In this document: positions 1 through 11,968 of the stretch, piece by piece
Layout: each line of letters opens with the position of its first letter
How positions within the stretch are numbered: the stretch's first letter is position 1
Origin: Drechslerella dactyloides
Lineage: Eukaryota > Ascomycota > Orbiliomycetes > Orbiliales > Orbiliaceae
Assembly (NCBI GenBank): GCA_020064725.1
Contig: JAGTWJ010000007.1
Span: forward strand, 496,001-560,000
Direction: 5' to 3'
DNA: 64,000 nucleotides
Made by a program: the position numbers and the translations under genes
The notes under the pieces: generated by a model
What the model saw: only the letters and a program-made list of their open reading frames with translations
Told to the model about the DNA's origin: nothing
Database searches by the model: none

Positions 1-281
1 CGTGCTCGTCTTGACGTACGCATCAAACTTGACGCTACCGGGCACCTGGACGCCGTGCACCGTCGCTGTATATGTATAACCCCACCGTCAGCTAGCCTGT
101 CCCGTATGCGATATATCTAGAATATATTATAGTGGTGAGGTGTACCGAGTAGTGGCGGGTGGCTGCTGGGTGCCTTTGCGATTATCTTGACCGTCTGCTG
201 CGAGTGTGAGGACGTCGCGACGGCGCGCGGGTTCCCGTTCGCGTCGCGCTTGCGCTTGCGCTCTCGCTCTGGCGATGCCAT
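1..281 (-). CDS. RPA49: RNA polymerase I subunit A49-like protein, N-terminal part (cut by window edge)
   Basis: Seen: a start codon at 281-279 opens a basic N-terminus (MASPERERKRKRDANG) followed by QTVKIIAKAPSSHPPLL. A GTACAC 5' splice site begins an 80-base intron (66-145) with branch AGCTGAC and ATACAG end. Exon 2 (65 down to 1) resumes in phase as ATVHGVQVPGSVKFDAYVK and stays open to the window edge. Exon 1 is 146-281. Known: fungal A49 proteins start with a Lys/Arg-rich stretch, then a TVK strand and a 'P-V-L-A-T-x-G-x-x-V-P-x-S-x-x-F' pattern, which this matches well. A49 forms a heterodimer with A34.5 on Pol I in the nucleolus and helps rRNA gene initiation and elongation. Inference: the name rests on about 65 residues and the C-terminal tandem winged-helix domain lies outside the window, so another KRKR-starting nuclear protein is possible. 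Confidence 0.55.
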
Positions 282-1084
282 TGGCGGTGGTGTGTGCGTC
301 GTAGACGGTGGTTTCGACGAGGGTATCAGTCGAGTGGGTAGGGTATTCGTAGCGTGGTAGTCGTGGTCGGTTGATCGTATGTTCAAAAAATTTACAAGGT
401 GAAATTTCGCTTCGCTTGTCGGATTTCACACTTTTAAGCCGCATCAAACACTTGCCGCACAATTACAACTCCACCCAAGTCGATAAAAGTGCGCCAACAT
501 ATATCTGCATGCACCCTCCGTGCATTCAGCTTCCAGTTTACGAGACAGTTCGTACCGGCTGTATGTACCAGTTCATTGTAGACGTACACATCCGTATTTA
601 CACGCAGACGATAAAATCGTTCGACAAAGCAGCGCGCACAACCGCAGGGGAATTGTCAGGCAGTAACATCATATCAAGGGAGCCTGCCGCACCCCAGCAA
701 TATGATCCGTATCGTATCTGTGTATTCGAGAAAAACGACAGAAAGAAAATTTACACCAATGAACTCCGGAGGAATGGAAGAAGGAGAAAAAAACTCGTAT
801 AGGGAATTTCGAGGGCGTAATACAACTGCACTATGATAGCAAGCCTCGATACCAGGATACAACAGAACTTCAAAGATACGCACTGCCCAGGATTCGAGCG
901 TCATCATCATCATCACAAAGAACGGAAAGACAGCCCATGGCCCCAACATAACAGGATCAAAATAAAGTTTTCAGATACGGGACAGACGGAGAGAGATGCG
1001 TCAGATGAAAAAAAAAAGGACCAGCTGCAGACGCCGACGCGAGAATGAAAGACAGCATCTAACCGAACCCACCGTCTATCTATC
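282..1084. other. intergenic region between A49-like start and CAF1 3' end
   Basis: About 800 bases that must hold the promoter of the leftward A49-like gene and the 3' UTR and terminator of CAF1. I see no conserved ORF. Short open frames on both strands have no recognisable motif. Confidence 0.6.
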
Positions 1085-2575
1085 TCACATCCCGCCGATT
1101 TTGCCAAACTGGAACCCCCCGCTGCCCATCGGGTTCACCCCCTGCTGGCTGTTCTGCACCGGCGGCGGTGGCGGCTGCGCATACGGATTGATCTGCTGTT
1201 GCGGCGTCATCGGTCCCGGCGTCATGCCCGTGTTTGGGATCGTGGGTATCGCGTTCGTCGGCGTCGAGGGAACGTGGCTGCCGTTGGACTGCTGGTTGAT
1301 GCCCTGTCCGTTGGTGTACTGGACGGCTCCCGCCGTGTTGACCGCCGGACCAGCCGTCCCCACGCCATTCAGCCCCCAGATCTGGCCGCTGTCAATCGAT
1401 CAACGTTAGCTTTCACGCAGACCAAAGATAAATCTCGTAAATGTGGGGCGGACGTACAGATACTTCTCGTCGTCGATTTTGCCTTCAAAGTATCGCCCTC
1501 GCATCGCGAAGAAGATATGTCCCGTCAGCAGACTATCGCTACCAGCCTGATGCTGCGGCCCGATCCTTTGGATGGCCATGTCGTCCGCGATATCCTGCAG
1601 CCCGCCTTTCAACGTCTTCACCGACTTCATGAGATACTTTATGTCATATAAAGATGGGAAGAACGTATGAAGGTACTTGCGAAACTCGCTTTCCTCGGCG
1701 GGCAGCGCCTGGCACAGCATGATCTTGACCAGGTATCCAAAGTCGTATCCGCTGTGGAACGACACCCACTTGACATTATCAAGCAGGACGAGACCGGACG
1801 AGATGAGCAGTTCACCGAAAAGCGAGACGTTGATGCCGTACTCTTCGTGCCGGTTGAAGTCGATGCCGGACTTGATCAGCAGATCGATCGACTCTTGCGC
1901 AAACATGTCCTCGCTTAACGAAAACTGGAAGTTGAATTGCCAGGTCGAAATGGGCTCTGGGCACTTGCCGTTCTCGTCGTAAAAGGTGATGCCGAGCTGG
2001 ATGATCTTAAGCATGTCGACATTGCAGCGCAGCGTCTGGTAATGGTAGTCGGCTTTGCTCCGGAACCCGCCGATTGGTCGTGCGACGATTCCCGGGAACT
2101 CGGTATCCTATCGTTATCGTCCGTCAGAAGGGGTTTTTTAACCCGCCTCGAATGCGAAAACTGGACCCACCATTGCTATGTAAGGGTAGTCCTCGACCAG
2201 GTCCCTCAAGGCTGCAATCTCGGTCTCCAGGTTGCCCTTCCAAACCTCCTTTATCGTATTCGCCGCGGCAGCTTGCTGTTGTATCGATTGCTGTTGCTGC
2301 GTCGTCGGTTGTGGGTGGACCACCTGCTGGGCGTGCTGCTGCTGGGCATGCTGGGCATGAGCTACCTGCTGTTGCAAGGTTTGTTGATGCTGCGCCTGGG
2401 TCTGATGTTGAGGGTGGTGGGACTGGTGGAGGTTGTGGTGCTGCTGGGGTTGCATCTGGTGGTGGGCGAGATGGTGAGACGCATGGTGAGGATTCCCGTG
2501 GATGAGATGTTGGTTTCCAAAGGGCTGCGAGATCATTGCGGGCCCGAAGCCCGCGCCTCTAGCTGGGGGAGGCAT
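1085..2575 (-). CDS. CAF1: CCR4-NOT complex deadenylase subunit CAF1/POP2
   Basis: Role (family knowledge): DEDDh-type 3'-5' poly(A) exonuclease of the CCR4-NOT complex, shortening mRNA tails in the cytoplasm. Model: exons 2575-2171, 2107-1458 and 1388-1085; introns of 63 bases (2108-2170) and 69 bases (1389-1457, GTACGT...GCTAAC...GACAG); 452 residues. Seen: residues about 20-120 are a Gln/His-rich low-complexity N-terminus as in other filamentous fungi. The RNase D fold starts exactly at exon 2 with DTEFPG (Asp136, Glu138), then GYDFGYL (Asp257) and PQHQAGSDSLL (His321, Asp326), so all five catalytic positions are present. The third exon restores KIDDEKYLGQIWGLNG, which aligns with the animal IDDAKYCGHLYGL ending. 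The tail is Pro/Gln/Gly-rich. Neighbour: divergent from the complex I subunit gene at 3163. Oddity: retention of intron 2 would give a different short tail. Confidence 0.95.
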
Positions 2576-3162
2576 GGTTGTGGGTTTCTGTCGAACTCGC
2601 CTGCGGGTGATGGTGGCTGTTTCGGAGGAGGTCGGTGATTCGGACGACGCGTGTTATCTCGAGTACTTGGATTTGCGATGTGAATCTGTCGATAGTATGG
2701 TTTGCCCACAGTCCATGAGCCTGTGACGGTCGACGATTGAACGATGGCTTGTCGGTCTAGCAACGGGCAATAGCCATTCTCACACCCTTGGTGCCGATTA
2801 CGCGCTAGCTTTGTGAGATCGTGACGTCCGTCGCGGATTGTTCGTTCGTACGCTTTTACTGCATATGTAGTCGGTTCAGATGTGGTTCCTTCGATGGTTC
2901 GTGAGCGTGAGGTTCGACGGTGATGATGGCGGTGATGTTGATGTTGAGGTTGAGTCGAGGCGTCTGGTTTCAGCGGGTCCGGCTGACTAAGCTGGTTGCC
3001 CCAGCCAGCTTGCAACCTCAACCGACGTCGTCGACGCCCGTCCAATCACTTCGCACCCGATCCGCGTTACACCCTCACCCCCGCAATCGACCCATCAAAT
3101 CCTGTAAGTCGCTCGGAAACGTACGTTACCCTGCAGATGCTTACAATTGGCCCGTAGACACG
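2576..3162. promoter_or_regulatory. shared divergent promoter of CAF1 and NDUFB3-like gene
   Basis: The two start codons face away from each other across 587 bases, so both promoters and 5' UTRs lie here. Possible 5' UTR intron of the rightward gene: GTAAGT at 3104 to CTGCAG at 3136. No TATA box or known operator stands out. Confidence 0.5.
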
Positions 3163-3492
3163 ATGGTCGACAAGTTCAATCCGCACTCCCTCCTCCGCGC
3201 CGGCCGGAACCTGCCCGATCCGTGGGCCAGACGGTACCCTCCCACTCCACGGGCCCGTCACGAATCCCCAGTCAGTCCGTAACATGCTCTAACATTCTTA
3301 TCGGCAACGCCTTACAGGGAGGCATGGCGTTACACTGGCCCGTTCACCCGCATGAACCGATTCCGCGGCCTCTTCCCGGGCTTCGGTATCGCATCCGCCG
3401 CATTCGCCGTCTATTGTGCCGCCGAGTACTTTATTTTCCCGGCACAGAAGCACGATCACGGGCACGGCGAAGGCCACGGCAGCGGGCATTAG
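3163..3492 (+). CDS. NDUFB3: mitochondrial complex I accessory subunit NDUFB3 (B12) homolog
   Basis: Seen: exon 1 3163-3233, an 84-base intron 3234-3317 (GTACCC, TCTAACA, TTACAG), exon 2 3318-3492; 81 residues. Joining the exons gives DPWARREAWRYTGPFTRMNR followed by RGLFPGFGIA, the family signature in which REAWRY/GPF precedes a single membrane helix. The helix (about residues 48-66) is followed by a His/Gly-rich tail. Known: B12 is a one-helix accessory subunit in the membrane arm of NADH:ubiquinone oxidoreductase, in the mitochondrial inner membrane. Start choice: the first ATG in frame with MVDKFNPHSLL. An intron-like stretch at 3104-3136 just upstream (GTAAGT to CTGCAG) leaves DAYNWPVDT open before this ATG, so an upstream coding exon giving a longer N-terminus cannot be excluded. 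Confidence 0.85.
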
Positions 3493-5174
3493 ACGTTCGA
3501 CCGGTCATCTCGCTCCGCCCGACGATAGAGCACGCACCGGGACAGTTTATAGGCACAAAAGTCGGGGATACCGGTGGCATACTCCGGGCTATTGATGGTA
3601 GCGCTTGAGATCAGACGGTATTAAAGGGCCCTTACGTCACGTCATATCTCGGTTTATGCCGGCGAGCGCGACATAGGGGATGTAATGCGACGCAGGTACA
3701 GCGGGTACGGAATCTGAAGTCCATACGAAAACACGCCAATCGTGCAGATAGATCAGACGTCATGGAGATTGTACAGGGTCAGGGGAGGGCGCTACAGTTA
3801 TCCGTGCCGTTTGCTCCACGTTTGCTAAAGTTCTGTACATACACTCCTATCATGACTGTATATTTATTCCAGCTAACTCTCTAGCCTGTCAAGTCATGTC
3901 ATGCTTAAGCGCGATGACTAATGCCATAGCCAATTCCACGTGTACGCATGTAGAAGAAAAGAAGGATATAATTATAGATATGTCATAATGTTCCTACGTT
4001 ATACAATCGGTGTTCTGGAACACGCATAAACAAAAGTTATATTACAGGCCCGTTACGTATGCAATGCATGCAGGTGCATGTGAGCTCATGAGACGACTTG
4101 TCAAACTGGATATTCCGTCCTCTAATTATAAGATTATTAATACACCGTGACGACAAGGCGCGCGACCAATACATTCATATCTGGACGACCATTGAAGGAG
4201 GACAGCTTCTAATCTGGAGTCATGGGGAATTTTAGAACAATCGTGATGGTGGAACTAATGATGGTGGGAGAGGTAATAGTAGTATTTAATCGATAATCAT
4301 GCGATTATTAACACACCGTCGTCAAAGCGCGCTAGGCAGAGAGGACTTTATAAAGCAACTTCTTTGTGAGGTTTTAAAAGAGGATATCGAAATAGAAACA
4401 AAGGAAATGAAGAGAAGTGTAGAAGAAAAAGAAAAAAGGTTTTAATACTTCCCCCGGAGAGTATCCAAAGCTTTGAAAAGGTTGACCCTGCATGCCGATT
4501 CCTGTTTTTTTTATGATATCGTCTAGAAAAATGATGTGTGTGCTGCACCGCTGCAGTTCCCCGCAGTCGAGGACTAGGGCTCGAACGGGGATGTCGCTAT
4601 ATAGTCTCGAGAACGAATCAAGCAGTCAAGCTGGAGAATTCAGATGCAAGAACAAAGGAAACGGAATTTACATAAAGAGGGTTTTGCAGCCGCATCCAGA
4701 AAAAATAAGGAGACGGGTATGAGAAGCTGTCAGCTTAAAAATGTAAATGGGTAGTAAAAGTGAGAGGAGAGAAGGGAAATGGTAATAATGAAAACGGAAT
4801 ACAAAAACGCCTATACAACATGCGAACTGGCCTGTAAACAAAAACGTAGAACTCGACAAAGGTATAATGGTAATTTGTCGTGCAGACGCTAGAAACTCGA
4901 TGGGATCAATAACAACATAAAAACAACCTTGAATCGCGACCAGGTATCAGATAATTTTTGGGCAGTCTTCGTGTTTGCAGGGGGGGATAAATTCTGTTGC
5001 GTTCAGGAAAGGGTAAAGGGTACTATTAGTGTTAACAAGTGTGCAAGATCGATTCATCAACAAGCACAGAGTGTAAAGGAAAAAGAAGACTGCCTCCCAT
5101 ACCATAAGCCATATCAGACCTCGCGTCACTTCTCATATCCGCGATGCCATGGGTCCATCGCATCGTATTGTACA
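3493..5174. other. convergent intergenic region, AT-rich
   Basis: Lies between two converging genes and must contain both 3' UTRs. It is AT-rich, with poly-A/T runs and no credible coding sequence. It holds a diverged direct repeat (4132-4167 and 4303-4337), listed separately. Confidence 0.6.
4132..4337. repeat. diverged direct repeat pair about 170 bases apart
   Basis: The stretch from 4132 (GATTATTAATACACCGTGAC, then GACAAGGCGCGC) recurs from 4303 as GATTATTAACACACCGTC, then GTCAAAGCGCGC, with few mismatches and a small gap. No ORF lies between. It could be the ends of a decayed small element or a local duplication. Confidence 0.4.
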
Positions 5175-8100
5175 TCACTGAATCCCCTTAGCCTTGTCTT
5201 GCATCTTCTTCAGATGCTCTCGGTGCATTGCGAGCATGTTTTGATGCTTGTATCGCTCGTCGACCATGCCTTCCCATACACCTTTCTCATACTGTCGCTG
5301 TTTTCCGTAGGCGTTCATCATCACATGCTCCTGTATCATCATGTTTCTCCTGTCCTGGATCGAGTTGTGCGTCCTCGCACTGATGACCTGATCTTGCATC
5401 AACGATTCCCTCCACGCCCGTAACATCGTCTCGCGACGTTCACCGGCCGCTGGCGGCGGTGGGACCAATGGAGCAGTTTCAACGGCGCCATGTGGGACGG
5501 GGATCGGGACGCCCGAGCCGACCTGAGTCATGAACGGACTGAAGTTCATTTGAGGGAGGAGTTGTGGACCATCCATCGAGGGAACCCGGCTCGATGGTGT
5601 GATACCGCTCACGACGCTGCCAGCATAGTTCGTGCCACTGCTGCTCCGCTGCTGTATCAGGGACGTCGGGGTTGCGGAGCGACGGTTATTGGCAAGATGG
5701 AGGCTGCTCATGTTGAAGTTATTCATGTTGTTAAGACTCGATGATGAAGCGTTAGGAGAAATTGTCTGGAAGTGTTGAGGAGGTTGGGTATATGCTTGCA
5801 TGTATCCAGGGTCAACGATGGGGGATATGGGAGAGAAGTTTGGCGGTGCCTTCAGCATGCTTTCTCGCTTCGTGAGGAGAGTTTCGCTTGCTGGAGGCAG
5901 CGGTATTGTTGGTCCTGCTTGCAGAGACTCTGTGGAAGCGTCCGCAGAAGGCTGTTCTGCCTCTGCATCTTCGACAGGCGATTCCACAAGCGGCTGTGAG
6001 AGGATTGGAGACTTAAGCGGCAGCTGAGAGGCACGGCGAGATAGGTGTGGTGAGCCGACGACAACTGTAGGGATTTGCGGAGAGGATGGGCCACCAATGG
6101 GAGAGGTTGGCATATTCGTCGGGATTTGAATAGGCATTGGAGGAGGTTGCCGAGTGCTGACATGCATTGGTGCTTGTTGCATTTGAAGGCTTGTCATAGA
6201 ATTGTTCTTGGCGGACTGCACATAAGAATTCAATGCCTCACTGGCACTCTTTTCAAGCCCTTGGATCGGTGGGGGAACCTTGGTACCACTGACACCTTCT
6301 TGCAAGTCCGTAACATGAACGGGCACAGGCTTCTCTTGCGAAGCGACCTCAGGGGTCTCGAGAGGCTCGAGATCATCGTACTGCGGCTCTTCGGCAGGAT
6401 CTAGATGTTTAGCCCACTCGCTGACTCTGTACGTCTTGACGATCCTTGAGGGAGGGCGAACATGCTGGAGACTGCCGTGTCGAAGAGGTGCTGGAAGACT
6501 GTCGGTACTCTTTCTCTCCTTGCGCGACCTGGGAGCATCAGGGTCGCTAGGGTCACCGGAGCCATCGCCAGGGCGACTGGAATGCATTGAAGAGTTGCGA
6601 GACGGCTGCTGTCCTTCCATCGCCTTGTCGGTAGCATCAAGCTCAGTAGGCTCTACGGCTACGGAATCCCCAGCATTAGAAGCGAGCAGTTTGGAGCTCT
6701 CATCACCTCGGGGCGAGAGTAGGTTTCGGGTAGCTCTAGGCTTTGATCCTTCTCCGTTCTTCTCCCCCCCCAGATCTGCTAATGAAAACTGGAACTCGGG
6801 GAGTTGTGGGGAGTCTGCCGTTGGTGATTGTGGCCGTGAAGTAAGGTTCTTGATGGATTTCATGGAACGTAACGAAGCCCTTCTTCCTAGAGAGATGATC
6901 GAAGCCCGCTTGTTAGAAGTCCAGGAATGGCGCCTGCTTATCATAGACATCGTGGAACGACGTTTGCCAGCCTCATCGCCAACTAGTGGCATCTCGGTCT
7001 CAGAACGGGCATCCTCTTCGTCATCAAGGACACCGGCAACAGAAGAAGCCGCATCATCGTGTACGATCTCGCGCTGATGCTCAGGGTTCGAACCGGCACT
7101 CATGGCCTCGGATTTCCTCTTATCATCATCGACAATAGAATCCGCAAAGGTAGCCAGGGACGACGCATCATCATCGTCTTCTTTTTCACTGCTGTCGATA
7201 ATGACGGTGTGGACAGTTGTTGGAGCGGCGATGCCAGCTTGACCAGCTTGGGGATCTGGCGGCGTAGCCGATTCGGCAGGTGATTCTTCAACGTCGCCTT
7301 TCTCGCGAATAACGACTGCGGGTGCAAAAAGCTTGGGCTCTGGGGGTTCCTTGTGACCTGGCGTTTGGGTGGCGTCTAGTTCTGCAGGTTCCATTCCATC
7401 CAGCCCCCCGATTTCATCGGATGATTCTTTACCGTGGGAACCTTGGCTCTTATCCGAATCGAGACCATCCACAAGTGTTGCACTGGATTTGTCGCCGTAC
7501 TGCTTCTCCCAGGCCTCGCGATCTCTTTGGGCAGATTCTTCGACCCGCCGTCCGTTCTCGGACTCCATTGCTTCGAGGTCGGCTTCCTGTTGTCGCCGTT
7601 CCTCTTCGCGCTGGTCCCGCTTCATCTTGATAACTTGCCCTACTGTGTGTTAGCGATTGAACTATGACGTTCGCAGGAAGATTTGGGTATGCGTACAAAG
7701 CTTCATTTGCGAAATGATACCGAAACCGGTTATAACAACGATCGCTGCAATTTCGACCCTGATTCCTCTTGTGAGAGGATACGTATTCGTTCCGAGAGGG
7801 AAGATATTCTCGTTCAGGCCTTTGTTGTCTGGTTAGCGAATTTATTCTGCGATCTTTCGGAGGCCATGAAATGAAATCTCACCCCATATATATAACCAGA
7901 ACTCCTTCAACCCCGCCTTCGAGAAAAAGTCGATTCCAAGCACAGTGGCTGTGGCCCCAGAAAAGGCAATGGAGAATATCATGCCATACGGTCGCGTAAC
8001 ATGATGCAATGCGAGACAGAACAATCCAATGCTGAAGGCCAGAATAAAAATTATTTTCTGGTACCCGCCTTGAACGAGACCGCCCGGCTTCAGAACGAGA

Positions 8101-8954
8101 ACTGTGAGAATACCCCGTGGTTAGTCCAGGCCCCCGCCAGCGTCATTTTTGGGGGGAACCACATACACCATTGCGCAAGGCAAAATCCGCCGAGTACGCA
8201 CGCTAGGATTTCCGTGACTTCGGGGAATATGATTGCCAGGCCGCCCAGAATCAAACCAGTGACAGCCGCTGCTGCTACATATCCTCCTTGCAGAGTATTT
8301 GACACAGGCGGGTTCATGACGTAGATGATCAGAACGGTCACACCCAAGCTTGCCAGGAGACAGGTGCTCAAGAAAATGTGAATCCTGTTTGGAAGCGAGC
8401 ATTGTCAGTAATTTTCTGCTCGTCAAAGCGTACGGGCGGAAATCTCACTGCTTGTGCCTGACACCGGCCAAAGTATATGGAACACCTGCGGCCATCAACA
8501 GGAATCCAGCAAATGCGAAAGCAGGCGTCAGAGGCGGCTGGTATGGCAAGCCATTCGGTCCCGGATTTGAACTTGTCTGTTGAGGCTGTCCATCTGTAGT
8601 TGTCGAAGCCGCCTCATCTGTCGATGTCGATGTCGGCGCCGATGTTTCCTTACTCGATCCACTTTCGCTGCTGCTGCCGCCGCTGGACTGCGATTTGTTG
8701 TCTCCGGACTTGGTCGACGAATCCCCCTGTGAGTTCGATGTCTGTGTCGGTTTGTCCGTCTGCTGCGGAGACGTTGTCTCGCCGTCCCTCTTTCTTAGTC
8801 GCAGTGGTAGCGCACGGTTGTCGGCAAGATATGTGACGATGGTATCTCTCTCGACGACGACGACGGCTCTCGAATCTCTGATCGCGATACCCAGAATCGA
8901 TGGCACCAGTGAGCACACGGCCAGGCCTATACGGAACCAGCTCGTGGCCCTCAT
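5175..8954 (-). CDS. TM7S3/TM198-like multi-pass membrane protein with long cytosolic tail
   Basis: Model: exons 8954-8449, 8384-8167, 8101-7883, 7819-7697 and 7639-5175; introns of 64, 65, 63 and 57 bases with strong signals (for example GTATGT, GCTAAC); 1176 residues. Seen: a signal peptide (residues 1 to about 23), a Ser/Thr/Gln-rich lumenal linker (about 60-140), then a cluster of hydrophobic helices. Splicing rebuilds the family motifs LGGFCLAQWFLVLKPGGL, TRPYGM, GATATVLGIDFFSKAGLKEF and NTYPLTRGIRVEIA. After the last helix (GFGIISQMKLWQVIK) comes a charged coiled-coil start (RDQREEERRQQEADLEAM) and about 800 disordered Ser/Pro/Glu-rich residues ending in basic helices. Known: the domain (DUF4203) occurs in animal TM7SF3 and TMEM198 and widely in fungi as uncharacterised proteins. 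Inference: a surface or endomembrane protein with a phospho-regulated cytosolic tail; function unknown. Confidence 0.9.
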
Positions 8955-11933
8955 CGTGCGCTTCGATGGGATACTGTAGGTGGAAGCGTCAGAGAGCAGA
9001 TGCGGGGCCTCGCTGACAGGTTGACAGGATCGATTGACGAACGCTGGTGACAGGCGGCCGAAGGAAGGAACCGACTAGAACGGTTAGGGAGCGAAATAGT
9101 ATATATATCAGGCCGTAATCGTAAACATAAGAAGGGCTGCGGCGCGCGGATCCAGTTTCCTGTTAGTGCTCCGGGATCAGATGTAAGTATGTAAGTTGAT
9201 GTATGTATGCACGGCACGCAGGCAGGCAGGCCGCAACTGTAAAATTGTTGATGCGCCGGAGCAGGAGCAGATGAACGGGCGCCAAAGTACCACTCACGAA
9301 AGTCCGGAGGCGATATCAATCAATCAAGAGCGTAATATCTCATGCATGAACTTTGAAAGGTCCGCGATCCTAAGGAACGATGGAGGGCGAGCGAGGACTG
9401 CGACTTAAGCTTCTGCGAGTGTGTTGGAAGTCCGCCGCTGTGTTATCTTTTTGGGCGCTGCTGCTGCTCCCGCCACGCCTGACACCAAACCACAAGCTGC
9501 CTAGCCTGGTGATGGGATAAAAGGTTGATACGGCGCCGAAAGGAATGGTGAACGCGCGAACGTTGACGTCCGGAGACAAGGTGAGTCGTAGGTTGAAAGC
9601 AAGAAAAGAAAAAAGAATGGAATCGTCAGAGGCTAATGGAGACTAATCGGAATGCTGGCCAGATCGATGAACGGTGGGAGCGAGCGCAGCATTGCACGGG
9701 AAAGCCGCTCCGCCTATAATGAAATTCAAATCGACTGGAATTCGTCAGGACAAAGGAGAACTAGTCTGGAGTATATATTGGGATTGCTATTATTATTACG
9801 ATCATGCGATCTAGAAGGCAAAATGAGCACCGGACCAGAAGACGAGACGAGACAAGAGCGAGGGAGAGGAAATCGATGTCCGTTCGATTGGAATGCAGGT
9901 CAATCTGCAAGGGATAGAGGAAAGAGAAGGGATCGCACAGAATCGGTCTGCCAAAAGAAGACTCGATCAATTAATACATTGTACGCACTCTGCGACGACT
10001 CGAGCCTGCCCGTTCGCTTTGCGGCCTCAATAAAATTGCATCCGCGTCATTGGATCGGACAGCGCGCCTCTGGAGAACCTGCCCCGGGCACCCAGCGATT
10101 CACCGTCGCGAACAGAGGGTCTCGTCACGACCTGAGGGACGGGCAGTGGCAGGAGAAACCGCTCGATAACGGCCGCAGAATCGCAGCCCAGATCCTAAGA
10201 AAAGAATGCCCCGGACGGGCCAGTGAGGCCCCCAGTGTCCAAAAAGCGCAATGACCTCGTTCGTCAAAAAGGTCTCGGCTCTGTGCTATAATTCGATGGA
10301 CATCAGGATGACCTATCACGGTTAGCCGTTCGCGGGAAAAAATGATCATTGGTCGGGGCCGGCAACTGCTGCAGTCACCGTGCAGACTGCAGATTGGCCC
10401 GTCTGCCGACCCACCGCAATTCTGTCGGCAAGCCGCTGGAGCTGAGTCCATGTCGAAAGGCCCGATTCATTCCAGCCACCTCTCACAGCTGCCTGCAGGA
10501 ACCGTCAGCGCACATTAGTTACATACGTACGTATGTGTGCAGATGCAGCTGTCTGCACATGTGCATGTCCGGTGGGGAATACAAGAACAGTTTGGGCTAC
10601 GTCCGGATGCCTGTTTGCACCGAGGGGCGTCGGTCGAGTGTGCCCTTGCTCCCGAAGAAGGGCCGCTGGGCAAGCGCCGGATCAGATTGCAGCCTTGGTC
10701 AAATTTCGCGATGCCAAAACGCGGGACTAATGGGATTTCTGGACGTTTAAACTGCGCGCACAGCTGTGGAAGCATGTCTTTCTTCCTCTCTTTCTCGAGA
10801 ATTTCCGCTTGCACCCGGCGACTCCCAGTTCATGATGGAGATACCTTCCCAGGATTAGCTTCGGCGCTGATCAGAAACAAATATGCCGAACAGTCACCGG
10901 ATGCCATCTCGAGTTCGCATTGCTCAAGCAGAGTCTTCCCAGGGGGAAGTTGGTCGTCGCCGGGGAGCAGTTGGAGAAATTTCAGTCGCACACAAACCAT
11001 GAGATATGGGTAATTCGTTTTGTTAAGATTTGCACCGTTCAGCTCCCGCCCCAAGCTGTCATCGCGCCAGCCTCAGCGAGCAGGGTTCCAGTTGTAGGAG
11101 ATCCCGCTGCAATAACTGGCAAACTGCATGCGTCCCATCGGCTGGCGAGACAAGAGTGGGCCAATTCCAACCCTGTTCACCATCACTCTAAGCGAAATTA
11201 ATACCAGACTCAATCGAAACGAACCACAACCATGGAAAACGTGGGTTCGTGTTCGCCTGGAGCTCTTCGACGTTCATCAACCGCGACGGAGTCTATAATT
11301 ACACTGATGATGTTTTTGTTTCGTTCCAAACCCCTGAGCAAAGGGAGAAGGGGAGGTGGGGGAGGGTCCAAGGGAAGGAAACTTTCCTTTGGAAATTAAA
11401 ATCTCGGCCCGCCAGAGACCCTCCTTGGAACCGGCCTTACCTGCCTGGAGTGGGGTAGGTCAACTGCACTGAGACCGAACGACCTTCGACGGCCGGCAGG
11501 ACCGCATGCCAAAGAGCGCCTCTGCGTCAGATTCGATTTCTATCTTCGATTCTACCTAATCCACGATCTGAAGGCGGGCGCGCGAACGCGGTGAGGAGGC
11601 GTTGGCATGCCGTGTCCCCGCGCAGCTTGCATCGGAACCAACACCCAATAACAAGCCTTTCGGTGCATTCATTCGGATGGACGAGAGACAACGGTGTCAG
11701 ATCGGACCAGGCTCGCATTCCGCTGGATTGTGCAGAAACTTCCACGTCGACATTAAAGTTTTCCCGCAGAAACAATTGTTAATTTTGCAGCTGTACCGCC
11801 GCTGTCACCAACGTAACTCTGTCCGCCGCAGCACACGCATACTCCGTACACATGTTACGAACACTGCCGCAGTGCCATTAACTGATGCTATAATGACAAT
11901 TGTCAATCAACTGCCGGTGTACATGATTTTATA

Positions 11934-11968
11934 ATGTTATAATGTTATAATTTACAACATTATAACAT
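11934..11968. repeat. perfect 13-base inverted repeat (AT-rich hairpin)
   Basis: ATGTTATAATGTT at 11934-11946 is the exact reverse complement of AACATTATAACAT at 11956-11968, with a 9-base loop. There is no U-run after it and no adjacent gene, so it does not look like a simple terminator. Confidence 0.75.

Noticed and set aside
1937..2638. 233-codon plus-strand frame, Leu/Arg/Gly-rich
   Set aside because: Opposite the Gln/His-rich repeat region of CAF1; the composition is a by-product of CAG/CAC codons.
5490..7077. Plus-strand open frames up to 213 codons
   Set aside because: Antisense shadows of the last exon of the TM198-like gene; low-complexity translations.
9652..10254. 200-codon plus-strand frame
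   Set aside because: Arg/Ser-rich with no motif, no splice partners and no family resemblance; probably chance.
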